From positions 30,334,290-30,398,289 of the forward strand of contig NC_044980.1 in the NCBI RefSeq assembly GCF_008728515.1: a stretch of DNA of 64,000 nucleotides. The letters are read 5' to 3'. Position numbers and translations under genes: made by a program. The notes under the pieces are model-generated. The model did no database searches. It was not told the DNA's origin and was given only the letters and a program-made list of their open reading frames with translations. This stretch comes from Papio anubis. Lineage: Eukaryota; Chordata; Mammalia; Primates; Cercopithecidae. Shown here piece after piece: positions 35,018 through 47,290 of the stretch; position 1 is the stretch's first letter, and every line of letters begins with the position of its first letter.

Positions 35018-35269
35018 TGAAAGTCACTTTCCTAAACATAATATTCAGTTTTAGGCAAAAAGAAAGCTATTAAATTTTGTGAGTAACCAGGGAAAATAGG
35101 AGGTACCAAAATTCCCCAAAAGAGAACCCTTGAGATTGTTAGTCACCTTGATGTACTGATGTCCATATGTTCCACACTATTTTCATTAATTAATGATGAT
35201 CTGGTTGGTCTTATACCGCCAGGAATAACTAAAATATGTACTCGTAGAAACACTGGGTTGTTGGCTAGA

Positions 35270-35400
35270 AGACCCCAATAGATTAATCAAATGGCTTTGG
35301 GAAAGTCACCTAAATTCGTGGGGCCTCAGTTTCCTTTTCTGTATTAAGAGCAGGGTTGAGTAGATCACTATGTCCATTCTGAGTCTAGTACTCTGGGAGA
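35270..35400 (+). repeat. MIR SINE fragment
   Basis: Has CTTTGGGAAAGTCACCTAAA, then GGCCTCAGTTTCCTTTTCTG, the MIR core order. Confidence 0.6.
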
Positions 35401-36094
35401 AATTTTCAACTAGTTCCTCCTCCTGTTGTTGCCTGACTGTGTCCTTTGTTTGCCTTATATACTCTGTTTTCTGTTCTCTCTGTATATATTCTTCCCTTTC
35501 CCCTTTGCTCCTTGATTTTCTTTTTTGCTGAGTCACTGTCTTCCTTTTCTCTAGTCACAGCCCATTCACTATAAAGCATCTCTCTTTATCAGTTCAATTT
35601 CAGGACAGCCTTGAGTATAGAATTTTCTCAGTTTTTAGCTTTGAAGTCCTATTGGTTCCCCACTGTGACCCAAAATGAAGGTACGTTTGGTACCAGGATT
35701 AAACCAGTCAACAGAATGGCCCCAGAGTTAAGAAAGATCTTATAATAGAATAAAGGTCTCAAGAATACCTTGGCCCTCCTCCAGTCTTGTGCCAATCCAG
35801 TATTACATAATGGGGAAAATCTAAAAGTTAACCAATTCCTATTGCAAACATGTGAGCAATATAATTAATCACCAGGACAGATTACTTTTATTTAGGAAAA
35901 CATATTGAGGGTCTTTCTTGATATGAAAGATGGGTTCCCTCTACTCCCTGCACTGAAAAATAGAGAACTAAATTGCCTTTGGAAAGATATTTTAAGTTCC
36001 TTCCCCTGCAATAGAAAGGGTAAGTGCCCCCAAAATTGAGGAAGAGGGCATATGTAAGGCAGCTTAATGAAAGAGGGATTTCTAAATATCACTC
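35401..36094. other. Unique sequence
   Basis: A pyrimidine-rich patch at 35395-35545; otherwise nothing recognised. Confidence 0.5.
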
Positions 36095-36103
36095 AATTTT
36101 AGG

Positions 36104-36423
36104 GGCCAGCCACAGTGGCTCATGCCTATAATCTCAACATTTTGGGAGGCTGAGTCATAAGGATTGCTTGAAGCCAGGAGTTCAAGACCAGCCTGGGCAA
36201 TAAAGCAAGATCTCATCTCTACAAAAAGTAATAAAGTATCCAGGTGTGGTGGCACATGCCTGTGGCCCCAGTTACTCAGGAGGCTAAGGAAGGAAGATTG
36301 CATGAGCTCAGGAGGTCAAGGCTGCAGTGAGCTGTGATCACACCACTGTACTCCAGCCTGGATGGCAGAGTGAGATCCTGCCTCTAAGAAAACAAAAAAT
36401 AAATATAAATATAAATATAAATA
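36104..36423 (+). mobile_element. AluJ
   Basis: Diverged J-type Alu (GGATTGCTTGAAGCCAGGAG, GGTCAAGGCTGCAGTGAGCT) with an (AAATAT)n-like tail. Flanks AATTTTAGG / AACTTTAGG are a near-exact target duplication. Confidence 0.93.
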
Positions 36424-36432
36424 AACTTTAGG

Positions 36433-37303
36433 AAACATTTAGACCTAATGTTGAATGTATTCTAACAATTCACTCCCTTCACCACCCGCATCTTCTATTG
36501 CTGCATTCTAGAGCTACAGTGAAAATCTGCCGCCCATACAGGCTTGTATTGCTGATACTTTAGGCAAAAAAATAAAAATAAAAGAGGTGATGTCCAGTAT
36601 GGGGAGAAATAGTAGGAAAGTGGAGCCTCCAGAACCAAGGGAGACAGGAGTGGGAGGCAGGCTCCAGCATGTACACATGGAAGAGAGGTAGGAACTCTCA
36701 TTGCCATGGGCAGAGCCACCCGGACCACTGCTGAGCATGCCGGGAAGCTCCTAGGGCCCTATCAGTGCATGGCATGGAAGCTGGAATCACTTTATTTGAA
36801 TAGTGAAGTCTACAATAACCTCTAAAGTCTGAAGATGAGAACCCTTCAAGGTGATGGGCCTTGGTCCATCCCTGAACCCTTTCCCTCACCCTCCCAACAG
36901 TGCTTCCCCAATGCCTCATTTTCTTCTACTTGTAGCAAAAACCATTCTTATCAACTCAAAAATGAATATGTCTCCAGAGTACAGCCATTCAACATCCAGT
37001 AATCAAGGAGAAGGTTATGCAGCCTCAGGCTGGCTTGTGCCCTCTGCTTGCTTTGTGGATATCTGGTCATCTCCATTGTGTATCAGCACTGCTGCAGGAG
37101 AGAGGTGTAGGAGAGTCACTGTCTTCTAAACCAGGTGCCTGTAAAGCTGCAGACAGGATTGGGACCAGCTCCAGTGAAACAGTGGGTCGTAGATGCAATT
37201 CACCTCCCTCCACATCTACTGAGGATTGCAAATTAGGACAAATCACTATCTTCTCCCTCTTTCTCTCTTCCTTGGCTCTTTCTCAATTTTTACTACCCTT
37301 TTA
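36433..37303. other. Unique, relatively GC-rich sequence
   Basis: No repeat family recognised. Several overlapping short frames on both strands, none with a recognisable product. Confidence 0.5.
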
Positions 37304-37337
37304 CACACAGACACACACACACACGCACACACACACT
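37304..37337. repeat. (CA)n microsatellite
   Basis: ACACACAGACACACACAC-type run with two impurities, 40 bp upstream of the THE1 LTR. Confidence 0.93.
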
Positions 37338-37379
37338 TAGACTAGAAGAGTCATTTAACATGAGAACATTAACATCTAG

Positions 37380-37739
37380 AGATATGGTTTGGCTGTGTCC
37401 CCACCCAAATGTCATCTTGAATTGTAGCTCCAATAATTCCCAAGTGTTGTGGGAGGGACTTGGTGTGAGATAATTGAATCGTGGGGGCAGTGTCCCACAT
37501 ACTGTTCTCATGGTAGTGAATAAGTCTCACGACATCTGATGGTTTTATAAGGGGGACCCCTTTTACTTGTTTCTCATTCTTTCTTGCCTGCTGCCATGTA
37601 AGACATGCTTTTGCCTTCCACCATGATTGTGAGGCCTCCCCAGGCCTCCCAAACTGTGAGTCCATTAAACCTCTTTTTCTTTATAAATTACCCAGTCTTG
37701 GGTATGTCTTTATTAGCAACATGCAAATGGACTAATACA
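37380..37739 (+). mobile_element. Intact THE1 solo LTR
   Basis: Runs from AGATATGGTTTGGCTGTGTC (first base T to A) to CAAATGGACTAATACA, with TCATCTTGAATTGTAGCTCC, AATCGTGGGGGCAGTGTCCC, CTGCCATGTAAGACATGC, and CCATTAAACCTCTTTTTC before TATAAATTACCCAGTCTTGG. An exact 5-bp target duplication TCTAG lies at 37375-37379 and 37740-37744. At 360 bp both ends are complete and no internal region remains. THE1 elements are primate MaLRs. Confidence 0.96.
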
Positions 37740-37849
37740 TCTAGTCTTTATATGTTACTTAAGGATAAAATATGTATTTTACTTCACTTTTTCAAAATAG
37801 ACACAGCTTTTTGTTTTTTATGCTTATCAGTGCTTATCATAAAATAATT

Positions 37850-39245
37850 AGAAATTGTAGAAATAAAGAAAGAAAAATAAAGGTCATTGGAGATGGTACT
37901 AGCCAGATGACACAGTTTACATTTTAGGATATAATCTTCCCTGTTTTTTCTAAATATGCTGTTTATTCTTCTCATCAATTACTCATGGAATTTCATACCT
38001 TGCTTTTTTCAGCTAAATATATATCGTGGATCTCTTTTGCTATCAATAGATATCTGCCTTCTCATAGCTAAGTAATATTCCACTTTATAAGTGTACATGA
38101 GTCGTTTAGCTGTACCATTTATGAATACTTGTTCTTTTACTAACTTTTCCTATTAGAAATAACACTACAACATTTAGCCCTGTGTGATTATTGTGTTTGT
38201 TGAACGATTTTCTGATATAAAATTCCTAGAAGTGAAATTTTGGTACATAATGTCAAATAACTCTGTAGAAAAAGAAATCCAATTTTTGACCCTGACCAGA
38301 ATAATATAAAATAAAAATCCTCCTCCGCACTCTTCTTGCCTACCTTGGACATTGTTAATTATTTCAAGTTCTGCTAACTTTGTTGTAATGTGAATTCATT
38401 TGATTACTACTGCAAATGAAATTAAAGAGCCTTTCATATGTTAATCAGCCATCTTTATGTCTTCTTATGTGAATTTTTTTTTACATACTAAAAATATTAG
38501 GTCCTTTATTTTATATATTTTGCAAGCATTTTTCCAGGTGGCAGTGGTCTATGCTGTTATGGCCTGGAGAATTTTTAATTTTTATGCACACCAATCTAGC
38601 AATGGTTTTCTCTACCTTCCTGCCTCTTTGATGCCATACTTAGAAATGCTCTGCATAGATCAAGATTGTAAAAATATTCATCTGTATTTTCTTTTTGTTC
38701 TTTTTCTTTTTCATATTAAAACATTTAACACCTTTAGAATTGGATTCCTGTAAGATGTAATTTTTAAAAGCCAAATCGTCAGCAGGTTGCCCAACAAATT
38801 TCTCATCTACTCACTATTAAAATGCCATTTGTATCACATATTGAAGTACTATACTTCTGTGGATCTTTTTCTAGCACTTCTGCTTTATTGTGTTAATCTG
38901 TATATCCTTGTAATCTGTAGAGGGGTCATGAAGACAGTCTGCTCCTCTTATGCACAATCCCTTCTGGTTTTTCTACACACAATACCCACACATTTTTTAA
39001 CTGTCCTATTTTTATATCCTTCCAAATTTTCTATTTTTGCGTGCTTTCTGCTTCTTGCTGAGGCCCTGCTATGCCCACACTATTTCAATTACAATAGCAT
39101 TCCATTATGTTTTAATACTAGGGAAGCATTCCTCTCACTATTCTTTTTTTCTTTCTTTTTTAATGTTTTTCTCATACATTTCTTCATCCAAGTCAATTTT
39201 AGAATCATTTGCACTTTCAAAAAAATATCCAGTGCTGTCTTAAAA
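37850..39245 (-). mobile_element. Old L1 (L1M or HAL1-like) fragment, antisense
   Basis: Follows the reverse complement of L1 ORF2 in order: AGCTAAGTAATATTCCACTT, AAAATTCCTAGAAGTGAAAT, CCTTTCATATGTTAATCAGC, GTGGATCTTTTTCTAGCACT, CAATTACAATAGCATTCCAT, then GTCAATTTTAGAATCATTTG. It is heavily decayed. It is interrupted at about 38915-39078 by an unrelated segment that recurs at 40227. The 183-codon frame at 38787-39338 lies in this antisense L1 and is not a gene. Confidence 0.75.
38920..39075. repeat. Unassigned repeat, copy 1 (inserted in L1M)
   Basis: AGGGGTCATGAA, then CAATCCCTTCTGGTTTTTCTA, CTGTCCTATTTTTATATCCTT and GCTTTCTGCTTC occur in the same order here and at 40227-40384. L1 sequence is continuous on both sides of this block, so it reads as an insertion. 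I cannot name the family. Confidence 0.65.
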
Positions 39246-40226
39246 AGAAAAAAAGTCACTAAAGTGAAAATCAGATTGAGTTGTCTGAAAGTAGAGAGAA
39301 ATTTTGACAGAGTAGAAAGAGCCAAAACCTGCACTTGAGGTTTGACTCCCAACTAAAGCTATAAATTTGGCAAGATTTTTAGCTCGTCTGAACCTCAGAT
39401 CTTCATCTAAAGATGGAGTTAATAAAATCTAAGTGTAGCGGGCATCTCACATGCTCCTTGGCCACCCACCATTGGAACCCCATTCCTAAATTTGGAGAAT
39501 TCTTCACCTAAAACTCTTGTGCGAGGCACCAATAATTCCATAGAAAGCTAATAATGCCAGGAACTCACTCTTCCACCCTCTTTTGTACTGATGCTCAGTC
39601 AAGAGATCTAGGTTCTGGCAATCATAGGCACAAGCCCTGGTTGGAATTAGTAGCCGATAAAACAAGAAAAAAGGTCCATGAGGAAGAATCTCTAGCCATA
39701 AAGGCAGCTTCCACCATGGCTGGAGTCTCGGAGCAGTCGCATCTGTGATGTAGGCACACAGTAATCAGCTGCCGTGTCCTCCCCGAACCTGGCTCTCCAG
39801 CTCTCCTGGAGATCCCAGAAGGATCTCAATATCTTCTCCTGCTTAAGCCAGCCAGTCAGTTCTGTTGTTTCCAGCTATAAATTCTGCCTGACACAATCCA
39901 CCCTGAGATAGTGGACAATGAGATTGCACAATGAAACGAGGTAAAGCATGCATTCTCAGTACATTTCTTCCTTCTCACCCTGATCTGTCCACTCAAATGT
40001 TAATGGACTGCACTAAGGAGTTTCTTTCTGTTCTGGTTTCCGGTTGACTTCAGCCAATAGAATGCCACAGCATGAGATGTGATGAAGGAAGGAGGGCTGG
40101 GGAAAAGCATTTATTCCTTCAGCTCTCTCTCTCTCAAGGGTTGCTGTTCACTGACTGCGTGGTTCCATAGAGTTAGAATTCTTGAGTCAGCCATGTCTCT
40201 CTGAGTTCCATTTGCCCTTCTGGCTT
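39246..40226. other. Unique or very old sequence
   Basis: 39480-39910 is moderately GC-rich with no recognisable element; a (CT)n patch near 40120-40135. No coding evidence. Confidence 0.45.
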
Positions 40227-40384
40227 AGGGGTCATGAATACCGCCTAGCCTCAAGGCAACACATGATCCCTTCTGGTTTTTCTTCTTTGTAATATTCACA
40301 TATTCTAAATTGTTCTATTTTTATCTCCTTCCCAAATTTCCTATTTTTCCTCTGCTTTCTGTTTCAATCTGGGGCCCCAATATG
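40227..40384. repeat. Unassigned repeat, copy 2
   Basis: Second copy of the segment at 38920, same orientation, roughly three-quarters identical by eye: AGGGGTCATGAA, GATCCCTTCTGGTTTTTCTT, GTTCTATTTTTATCTCCTTC, TGCTTTCTGTTTC. It ends near GGGGCCCCAATATG. Confidence 0.6.
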
Positions 40385-41827
40385 TAAGCAAAAGTTCCTA
40401 GTACAGTACCTGGCTTCTAAAAGGGTTCCAGAAAATTTCCATGAATAAAGATACAAAATGTACTCATTTTCTCCTATTCCGTGGATGTGGTAATGCAAGA
40501 GAGCCAAAAGTAAGATAAGAATTAATTGCATGTATAACTGCAGCCCTCTGGTATTTTCAAACAAAGGTTACTGGGGTTTTCTACCTTCTGAGTCTCCAAG
40601 CAGAGAATCAAAAGCAGGTCCCTCAAATAGGAATTTTCCCAGTTTAGCATTCCCAGTAGACGCTCATGCCAAAGTTTCTGGAATATTTGCTAGGGTATGC
40701 ATTTAGGCATTCCTGAATGTCAGAGTGCACACGTATACGTAGGAATGTCACCACTACCACCTTCACCACAGCCACCTGTTCCCTGCTCCACTCACCTCTC
40801 AAATCTAATGGGCATCTAATGGGCATCTGTCATAACCATCAAACCCACTCCCCCTTCCCATTCCACTCACCAGTACTCAGGTGTAGCTTTGGATGGATTA
40901 CAGCAATCTATCAAACTGACTTTTTGGAGCAGTAAAACTTCCCTTCAAACACTCTTTCTGTATTCATATAATAAATGATCATAGATGCTTCTTGACTGGC
41001 CAGTTTTTTGTATCAATATATGAGTGTGAAGTGCAATTAGCCATTGAAATAAAATTGGTAATGAATGCTAATTACTTCATTCTATGGGTTTTGGGGTAAT
41101 GTATTCCAAGGCTTTTCTCATTACTTTGAGAAATTGAGAGGTGGCTCTGTAGCGATCTACAGAAATTCTGAAATGTACTTAAAGCATCAGACATTAGCTG
41201 AAGCTCTGTATAATTGGATCTGTTCTGCACCCCTTGCATATAAGTTTTCTTGATGCAGAGCCCTGAATGCATAAAGAAAAGAGAACGTGGAAAGAAGAGC
41301 AGCTTCAATCTGCTTTGCTGTCATTTGGATCTTTTGAGTTCTGAATTCTTTTGGCAGCTCTAATATAACAGAAGAGCTTTTCCTTCGGTGACTATAAAAT
41401 CCCAATTTGGAATGTTTTTCTCACAGATTTATGTGAACGTTGCCAATGGCTACTTTTCTCAAAATTAATTCTCACCCTCAATAATTATTTACAAAAGTTT
41501 GCCGAAGTACTGATAGTAAATATTAGGAACTGTAAAACAGATATCTTTGCCACAGAAGAAAAGTGCTTTCTCTATGTACACAAATGTTCAGGAATCAAAC
41601 ACAAACAGTTTCATTAGATGTTGAAATAAATTTTGAAAAACAAAAAATGTCACTTCTTATAATTTATTACACTCTACATTATTGTCAGCAATTCCTGTCA
41701 CAACAAAAGCAAAGTGAAATCACTCTATAGGGACAGAAAATTCCTAACATAAGGAGGATGCTGGTTGTTGGAAATACACAGAAAACAGAAAAGCTTTTCT
41801 ATCAGGCGTGTTCTACACCTGAAGGAA
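40385..41827. other. Unique sequence
   Basis: No repeat family or gene recognised. Confidence 0.5.
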
Positions 41828-41955
41828 AGCTGGATTCCGGTGCCCCCGCTCTGCCACTAATAGACCTTGAGAAAAGTCACTTGACTTCTCTTAATCTCTC
41901 TTATCTGAATAATGACTGAGTTAGCCTAAATTGTTTCAAAGAGCCCTCCCAGTAC
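41828..41955 (+). repeat. MIR SINE fragment
   Basis: Has GCTGGATTCCGGTGCCCCCG, CTGCCACTAATAGACCTTGA, AGTCACTTGACTTCTCTTAA and TTATCTGAATAATGACTGAG, the MIR core order. Confidence 0.7.
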
Positions 41956-44774
41956 CAATCTTTGTTTGTTTTATAATTTCCTAAATATCCAGTAAATTTC
42001 ATCAATGGGGAATCAAGCTGGATCAAATTTAACCCCTCCTATTCTTTAGCAGTAAGGATTTCAAAAATTCACTTTATTTGAAAGTTTGCTTCAACTTTTA
42101 AGATAATCATAACAACAATGGTTAAATTTGAAAGTCCTAGTCAGAAATCAAAGTTTGCATCACATAATACATATTTTGCTTTTGTGCCAAGATATCTGTC
42201 CTAGCACCAGTAAGGGGATACTTCTTAATAGGTAGCAGCTCCCCTAGTGATGTGCAGTGCCTAGCAGGAATGGTCTGAAAAAATGCCCACTTTTCCTTAA
42301 ATCCTATTCTGATCACAGGATATTAAAGGCAGATTCTTGCCATCTTCCTTTGGGGCTGCAAACTTTGTGTGGATCTTCCCTGGTCCTCCTGAGACAGGAT
42401 GCATGACACTGTTGCCCTCACCAGGGTTTCACTTGTCATTATTTGGGCTGAATTGCCCCAGGCTGTGGATGAGAGACTATGGAGAATGCAATGTGTGCCC
42501 CATCTGCAGCCTGGGACACTGGCACAACTAGCCACTTGCTCTGGTCTTCAGGATTGCTGGACGATTAATAGCACTATGTGGAGTCATATTCTGTTTTATT
42601 CTAGTCCATTTATTTCTGATGAGCTCAGGAGCAAGTGGATTGAATACATGAAGGTCAGCCAGCATCATGGCAGGGTGAGAGAGATGAGAGAGCTGAACTT
42701 CCAGCTCCCAGCACTAGTTAATGGAAATAATAGAACCAGAAGAGATTGGTAACAGTTTGCAATGAATGACCTCCCTCTACAAACTAATATATACATGTTT
42801 CCATTTCTTTCATTTTTAACTACTACCATTAATAGGATACTTCGCATGAATCCCATCAATCCATTAATCTGCTTTTCTTAAAACCAAAACATGCAGAGGA
42901 GAAGGTTAATCTGTCTTCTCTCTCTCTCCTTTCTATCCCTGAAAACAGAAAACAGCACCAGCAAGAGCAGCAGCAGAAAGGCAAGGGAAATCTGGCCCAG
43001 AATAAATTGGTTGTGCTGAAACATTTGTAATTAAGCATGATAACCAATTACAGAAATACCTGGGGTAGTTCAGTGATTCTCTCTCCCACATCAGAGGTCT
43101 CCTAATCAATTTGAAATAACCGAACGCTATAGAAAATAAGCAAGATCACAGCGTTTGCTAATGAGTCTCAAAAACGGATTTCACTGCATGAAAATGTTCA
43201 TTGTCAGGAGAAAGACTGTTTTCACAATCTTGCAGGTCATTTGCATTTGTATTTGATTGGAGAAAAGTCCTTTGTTCTTTTCTCCCTTCTCATATCCTTT
43301 ACAACACTACTGATTTTTTTCTTCTGGTGATTTAGTATTTTTGTATCAGTGTGTTGTACCAAGCCTTAAAAATACACCAAAATAAAACCTTTTGTGCTGA
43401 AGTAGCCAGTATCCACTTCAATTATTACTTAATTTCACTGCATTGAATGGGTTTCCTGGAATTTAAATTGGTGGATTTATGACATTGAAAGCGGCAGTTG
43501 GACAGAAGTTGCAGTTGTAGAACTCTGAAAGCATCATGAAAGCCACATAGTGTATCATGGACAATACCACTTAAATATTTCTACACTGCAAAGCCCCAGC
43601 AACCCTCTCCTCAGAGATTTGAACTGTCGTGGGCAAGCATTTGAGGGCTCCCAAATCCAAAATAAATAAATAAATAAATGGATAGACCATTCAAAATCTG
43701 TAATGGTGCATCACAAGCCCGATAAATTTCTGCCATTTCCACAGAAAAGAAACATGGAAAGAAGGGTCACGGAGTTGGAAGAGGAGAGAACATGACATGT
43801 GATACTTCCACTTTCCTAAAGGCAACATTACATAAGACATCTGCAGTGCTGTGTTGGTCAACACTAGATCGGGTGAGTCTCTTAGTAAGTTTCATCTATC
43901 AATCTCTTAATAAAGCCATAATTTATTCAAAAATCTCTCTTAAGTTCATGGTTTAAATATTCTTTCCAAAATCATATGTTAGGGGAATCTGTTTCTCTTC
44001 TGTCTCTCATCTGTTGCATCCATCCTATCCTACTCCACTACTGTATATCCTATGATCCCTCTCTTCTCTCCCCCTATTCCCTGTTCCCTCACTTTTCTCT
44101 TCTCTTAGCTGTTCTGGCTCTCTGTGTACATTTGCAAACCTGCATGACTGAAAGTGTGTTATCACTTCCTGTCTTCCTCAGGACTTAGACAGCACGTCCT
44201 CCGACGTGTGCATAGTCGGCCATATTCACAGTGATCCTAGCTATGACCTCTTCCTGTCACCTCTGTTAACAGAAAATCATCACACCCACAACTTAATGTT
44301 CCACTCAGAGAGGTGCCCAGTTTGTGCTAGCTATTTTAACCCTTCACGTTTTAAAAAATGTTTAAATAGAAGACATTTTTATTCTGAATTATTCTCACAA
44401 CTCTTGCTTATCTTTTTAAACTTGACAAAGTAATCACACTTTTCTAGTTAGTTAGGAAACTATTTATCAGACCCAGTACAAGAAAAAATAATCTAATTTC
44501 ATTCTTGGCAAATACAAGATTCCTATGTCTTTCTAAAAACTTTCTGCAAAATTCTTGGGTCCAATCCTTGAAATAGTTTTGGTTTCTGCACTTACCTTTC
44601 TTCCTGTGCTTCCTCAAGATTTCTTTCTTTCATCCTTACTACCCTCCTAATACACACCTGTTCTCACACACACACACAACCAAGAGGAACTAACAGGATA
44701 TTAACAAGTAAATATAAAAATATGTACCATTGCTTGTCACGTTTTTTCTTCAGCTGTTCTCAGTGCTGCTTTAT
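41956..44774. other. Unique block with an (AAAT)n run
   Basis: AAATAAATAAATAAATAAAT at about 43657-43680. Pyrimidine-rich text at 43980-44110. No named element or gene. Confidence 0.5.
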
Positions 44775-44937
44775 TTGCATCTTTCAAGTATCAGCTCAAT
44801 TGTCTCTTCCACAGAATTTTGCCTGAGCACACTGAGTGGGGTTAATCTCCTGCTTCCACCCTGCCACTGTCACTTTCCATAATATATTTTTAGTGGCTCT
44901 TATCAGTATACAAAATTATCCTACTTATCTATTTGTG
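44775..44937 (+). mobile_element. L2 LINE 3' fragment
   Basis: Segments TGTCTCTTCCACAGAATTTT, TGCCTGAGCACACTGAGTGG, CCACCCTGCCACTGTCACTT and GTGGCTCTTATCAGTATACA follow the L2 3' region. Confidence 0.55.
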
Positions 44938-45045
44938 TGCATCTATATTTATATATAAACATCTGTATATATGCATATATGTGTGCATATACACATTTAC
45001 TTATGTGTATATATGTGGGTGCATATACACATGTATATGTGTGTG
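44938..45045. repeat. TA/TG-rich imperfect microsatellite
   Basis: Repeated TATATATGCATATATGTG and GTGCATATACACATGTATAT motifs, rich in self-complementary stretches. Confidence 0.85.
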
Positions 45046-45439
45046 GCATTCCTAGGAAGTAGTCCCCAAGTTTATTGTGAATCCCTTCAGAGACAGGAAA
45101 CTTAAGAGCAGCCAGATGCTATGCCTTTGAACCAGCTAGCCCACATCAGAATCCTGCAGCCATGACAACCTGTTGCACTTTCCATTTCCATCTTGAACGT
45201 TTTAGTCTCATATTGTCTTAATAATCATTCTACTTTACACTCATACACTCCTCTAGACTCTTGCAGAACCTGTCTTTGGTCTCACAAATGTCCTTTGGAC
45301 TTGATATTCAGTACTACTTCTGTGATGCTGAAATCAGCCCTCTTCCCCCACTGCAATCTGTGTTAACTCTTACTAGATACTACAGAAGAAACCTCTGTCC
45401 AGTGGATATCAGTCCTTCTGTCCTACCCCATCACTATTT
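45046..45439. other. Unique sequence
   Basis: Nothing recognised apart from a possible continuation of L2 just after the microsatellite. Confidence 0.4.
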
Positions 45440-46312
45440 TATGCAGCCTTTTTTAAAGAAAAGTTTAAAGTTTAGAGAAAAATTGAGTAGCAGGTACAGG
45501 GAGTTCTCATATGCCCCCCTCACCCCCAATTCCCACACAGTTTCTCCTCTTATTAACATTTTGCATTAGTATGGTACATTTTTTACTGTCAGTGAACCTG
45601 CATTGACATCTCATTACCTGCCAAGTCCGTAGTTTAAATTAAGGTTGACTTTTGATGTTGTACATTCTATGGTTGTGTGTAAATGCATAATGATGTGTAT
45701 CCACCGTTAGACTGTAATGCACATTCATTTCACTGCCCTAAAAATCCCCTCTGCTCCCCCTATTCATTCTTTCCTCCCTTCCCCTGAACCTCCGCCAACC
45801 ACAGATCTTTTTACTGTCACTATAGTTTTGCCTTCCCAAAATGTCCTATGGTTGGAATTATACAGCAGGTAGCCTTTTTCAAATTTACTTCTTTCATTTA
45901 GCAATATGCATTTGAGGTTCCTCCATGTCTTTTTGTAGCTTGATAACTGATTTCTATTTATCACTGAATAATATACCATAGTTTGGATGTACCACAGTTT
46001 GTTCATTCAGTCACCTATTGAAGGACAACTGTAAACATTATAGTTCGGGTATCTAGTTCAGGTGGACCTAAATTTCAACTCCTTTGGGTAAATATCAAAG
46101 AGCATGATTGCTGGATCATAGAGTAAAAACATCTTTAGTATTGTAAGAAACTGCCAAACTGTCTTCCAAAGTGGCTGCACCATTTTGCATTCCCAGCAGC
46201 AATTAGTGCTCCTGTTTCTCCACATCCTTGCCAGCATGTGGCGTTGTCAGTGTTTTGGATTGTAGCCATTCTGATAGGTGGATAGTGGCATCTCATTGTC
46301 GGTTTCATGCAG
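45440..46312 (-). mobile_element. L1M ORF2 fragment, antisense
   Basis: Follows the L1 reverse complement: CAACCACAGATCTTTTTACT, TTGGAATTATACAGCAGGTA, ACTGAATAATATACCATAGT, AGAAACTGCCAAACTGTCTT, then ACATCCTTGCCAGCATGTGG. Old, with several small indels. It aligns with the fragment at 54655-55235. Confidence 0.85.
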
Positions 46313-46739
46313 GGTTTTCCTTATTGGAATTTTCCTCTTTTAAAAAGAAATTGGACAACTCAATGTTTTCCTGGGTAAGCTATGCCCTAATCAGGAGCTG
46401 ACTATTAAAAGTTTTTCCCTCAGAGGTAGCCAAAGTTTTTTTCCCTATAACTTCTAGATACTAATGCTAGTCAAACCTTTGAGACCGTGAAGCTCCAGAC
46501 AAATATCTTTTCCTCATGATGCTACTGCCACTGTTTTTTAAACTATATTTTCTCTGAATTTTCTCTTATCATAGAAAAGTACTCATTTAACGGCATAGAT
46601 TTAATAACTTTTGACATTGTCTAACGACGTTCCAATTTGTCTATATGTCTCTGAAAATGTGGAACCCATAATTGTCCATAAACCATACACAAATTGTACA
46701 TAAACAGATGGAGTCTGACTAGTACCAGAGGAGAGATCT
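46313..46739. other. Unique sequence
   Basis: Nothing recognised. Confidence 0.45.
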
Positions 46740-47060
46740 TCAACTTCCTCTTTCTGTTCTCCAAATAAGTCTAAGATTTCATTGACCTGTGTGGCTACCC
46801 TATTACAGATGACCTTTTCTGAGAATCTGCTACATTCAGTTGCTAAGCAGGAAGGTTTTTTGCTTTTAAGGTAGGACTTTACCTGTATCCCTATTAAATT
46901 TCATCTTGTTAGAGGAAGTTTGTCAAAATGTTTTCAGATTGTGATTCTGTCATCTAATATATTTGCTATCCATTCCAGCCTCAGGTCATTTGCAAATCTG
47001 ATAAGCATATATTCTATGTATTCAAACACATCATTGATACATGAATGTAACAAGATGTGG
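46740..47060. repeat. Ancient mammal-wide repeat, family not named
   Basis: The run CTATTAAATTTCATCTTGTT, ATTGTGATTCTGTCATCTAA, GCTATCCATTCCAGCCTCAG, GTCATTTGCAAATCTGATAA, then ACATCATTGATACATGAATG matches a dispersed amniote or mammal repeat I have seen in many contexts. I cannot give the family name with confidence. Confidence 0.55.
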
Positions 47061-47124
47061 CTAAAAGCAGAGCTCAGCAGTCCACTGTTAGAATCACCTT
47101 CAGGCTGGCATCTTCCCGTTAATC

Positions 47125-47290
47125 AGCATCCATTGAGCAACTCTGTACAAAGCGCCATGCTAGGCACTGCAAGGGATGTAAAGTGGCCCAGTTTACTCCT
47201 TCCTAATAGGGATGTTTTAAAGGATTCTTAGCAAAGAGAAGACATGATGAAATAAGTGTTTCTAGAAGATAAGCCTGACTTTGTTGTTGT
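47125..47290 (-). repeat. L2-like fragment
   Basis: TCCATTGAGCAACTCTGTAC, CGCCATGCTAGGCACTGCAA and a later AAGACATGATGAAATAAGTG block resemble reversed L2. A similar short piece lies at about 47495-47590. Confidence 0.45.

Noticed and set aside
38787..39338. Longest open frame in the window (183 codons, plus strand)
   Set aside because: It lies in antisense L1M sequence, crosses an inserted repeat and low-complexity T-rich text, and shows no protein family.
42650..42750. Segment resembling an L1 5'UTR start (ATCATGGCAGGGTG, TTCCAGCTCCCAGCAC)
   Set aside because: Similarity is too short and does not extend into L1 sequence.
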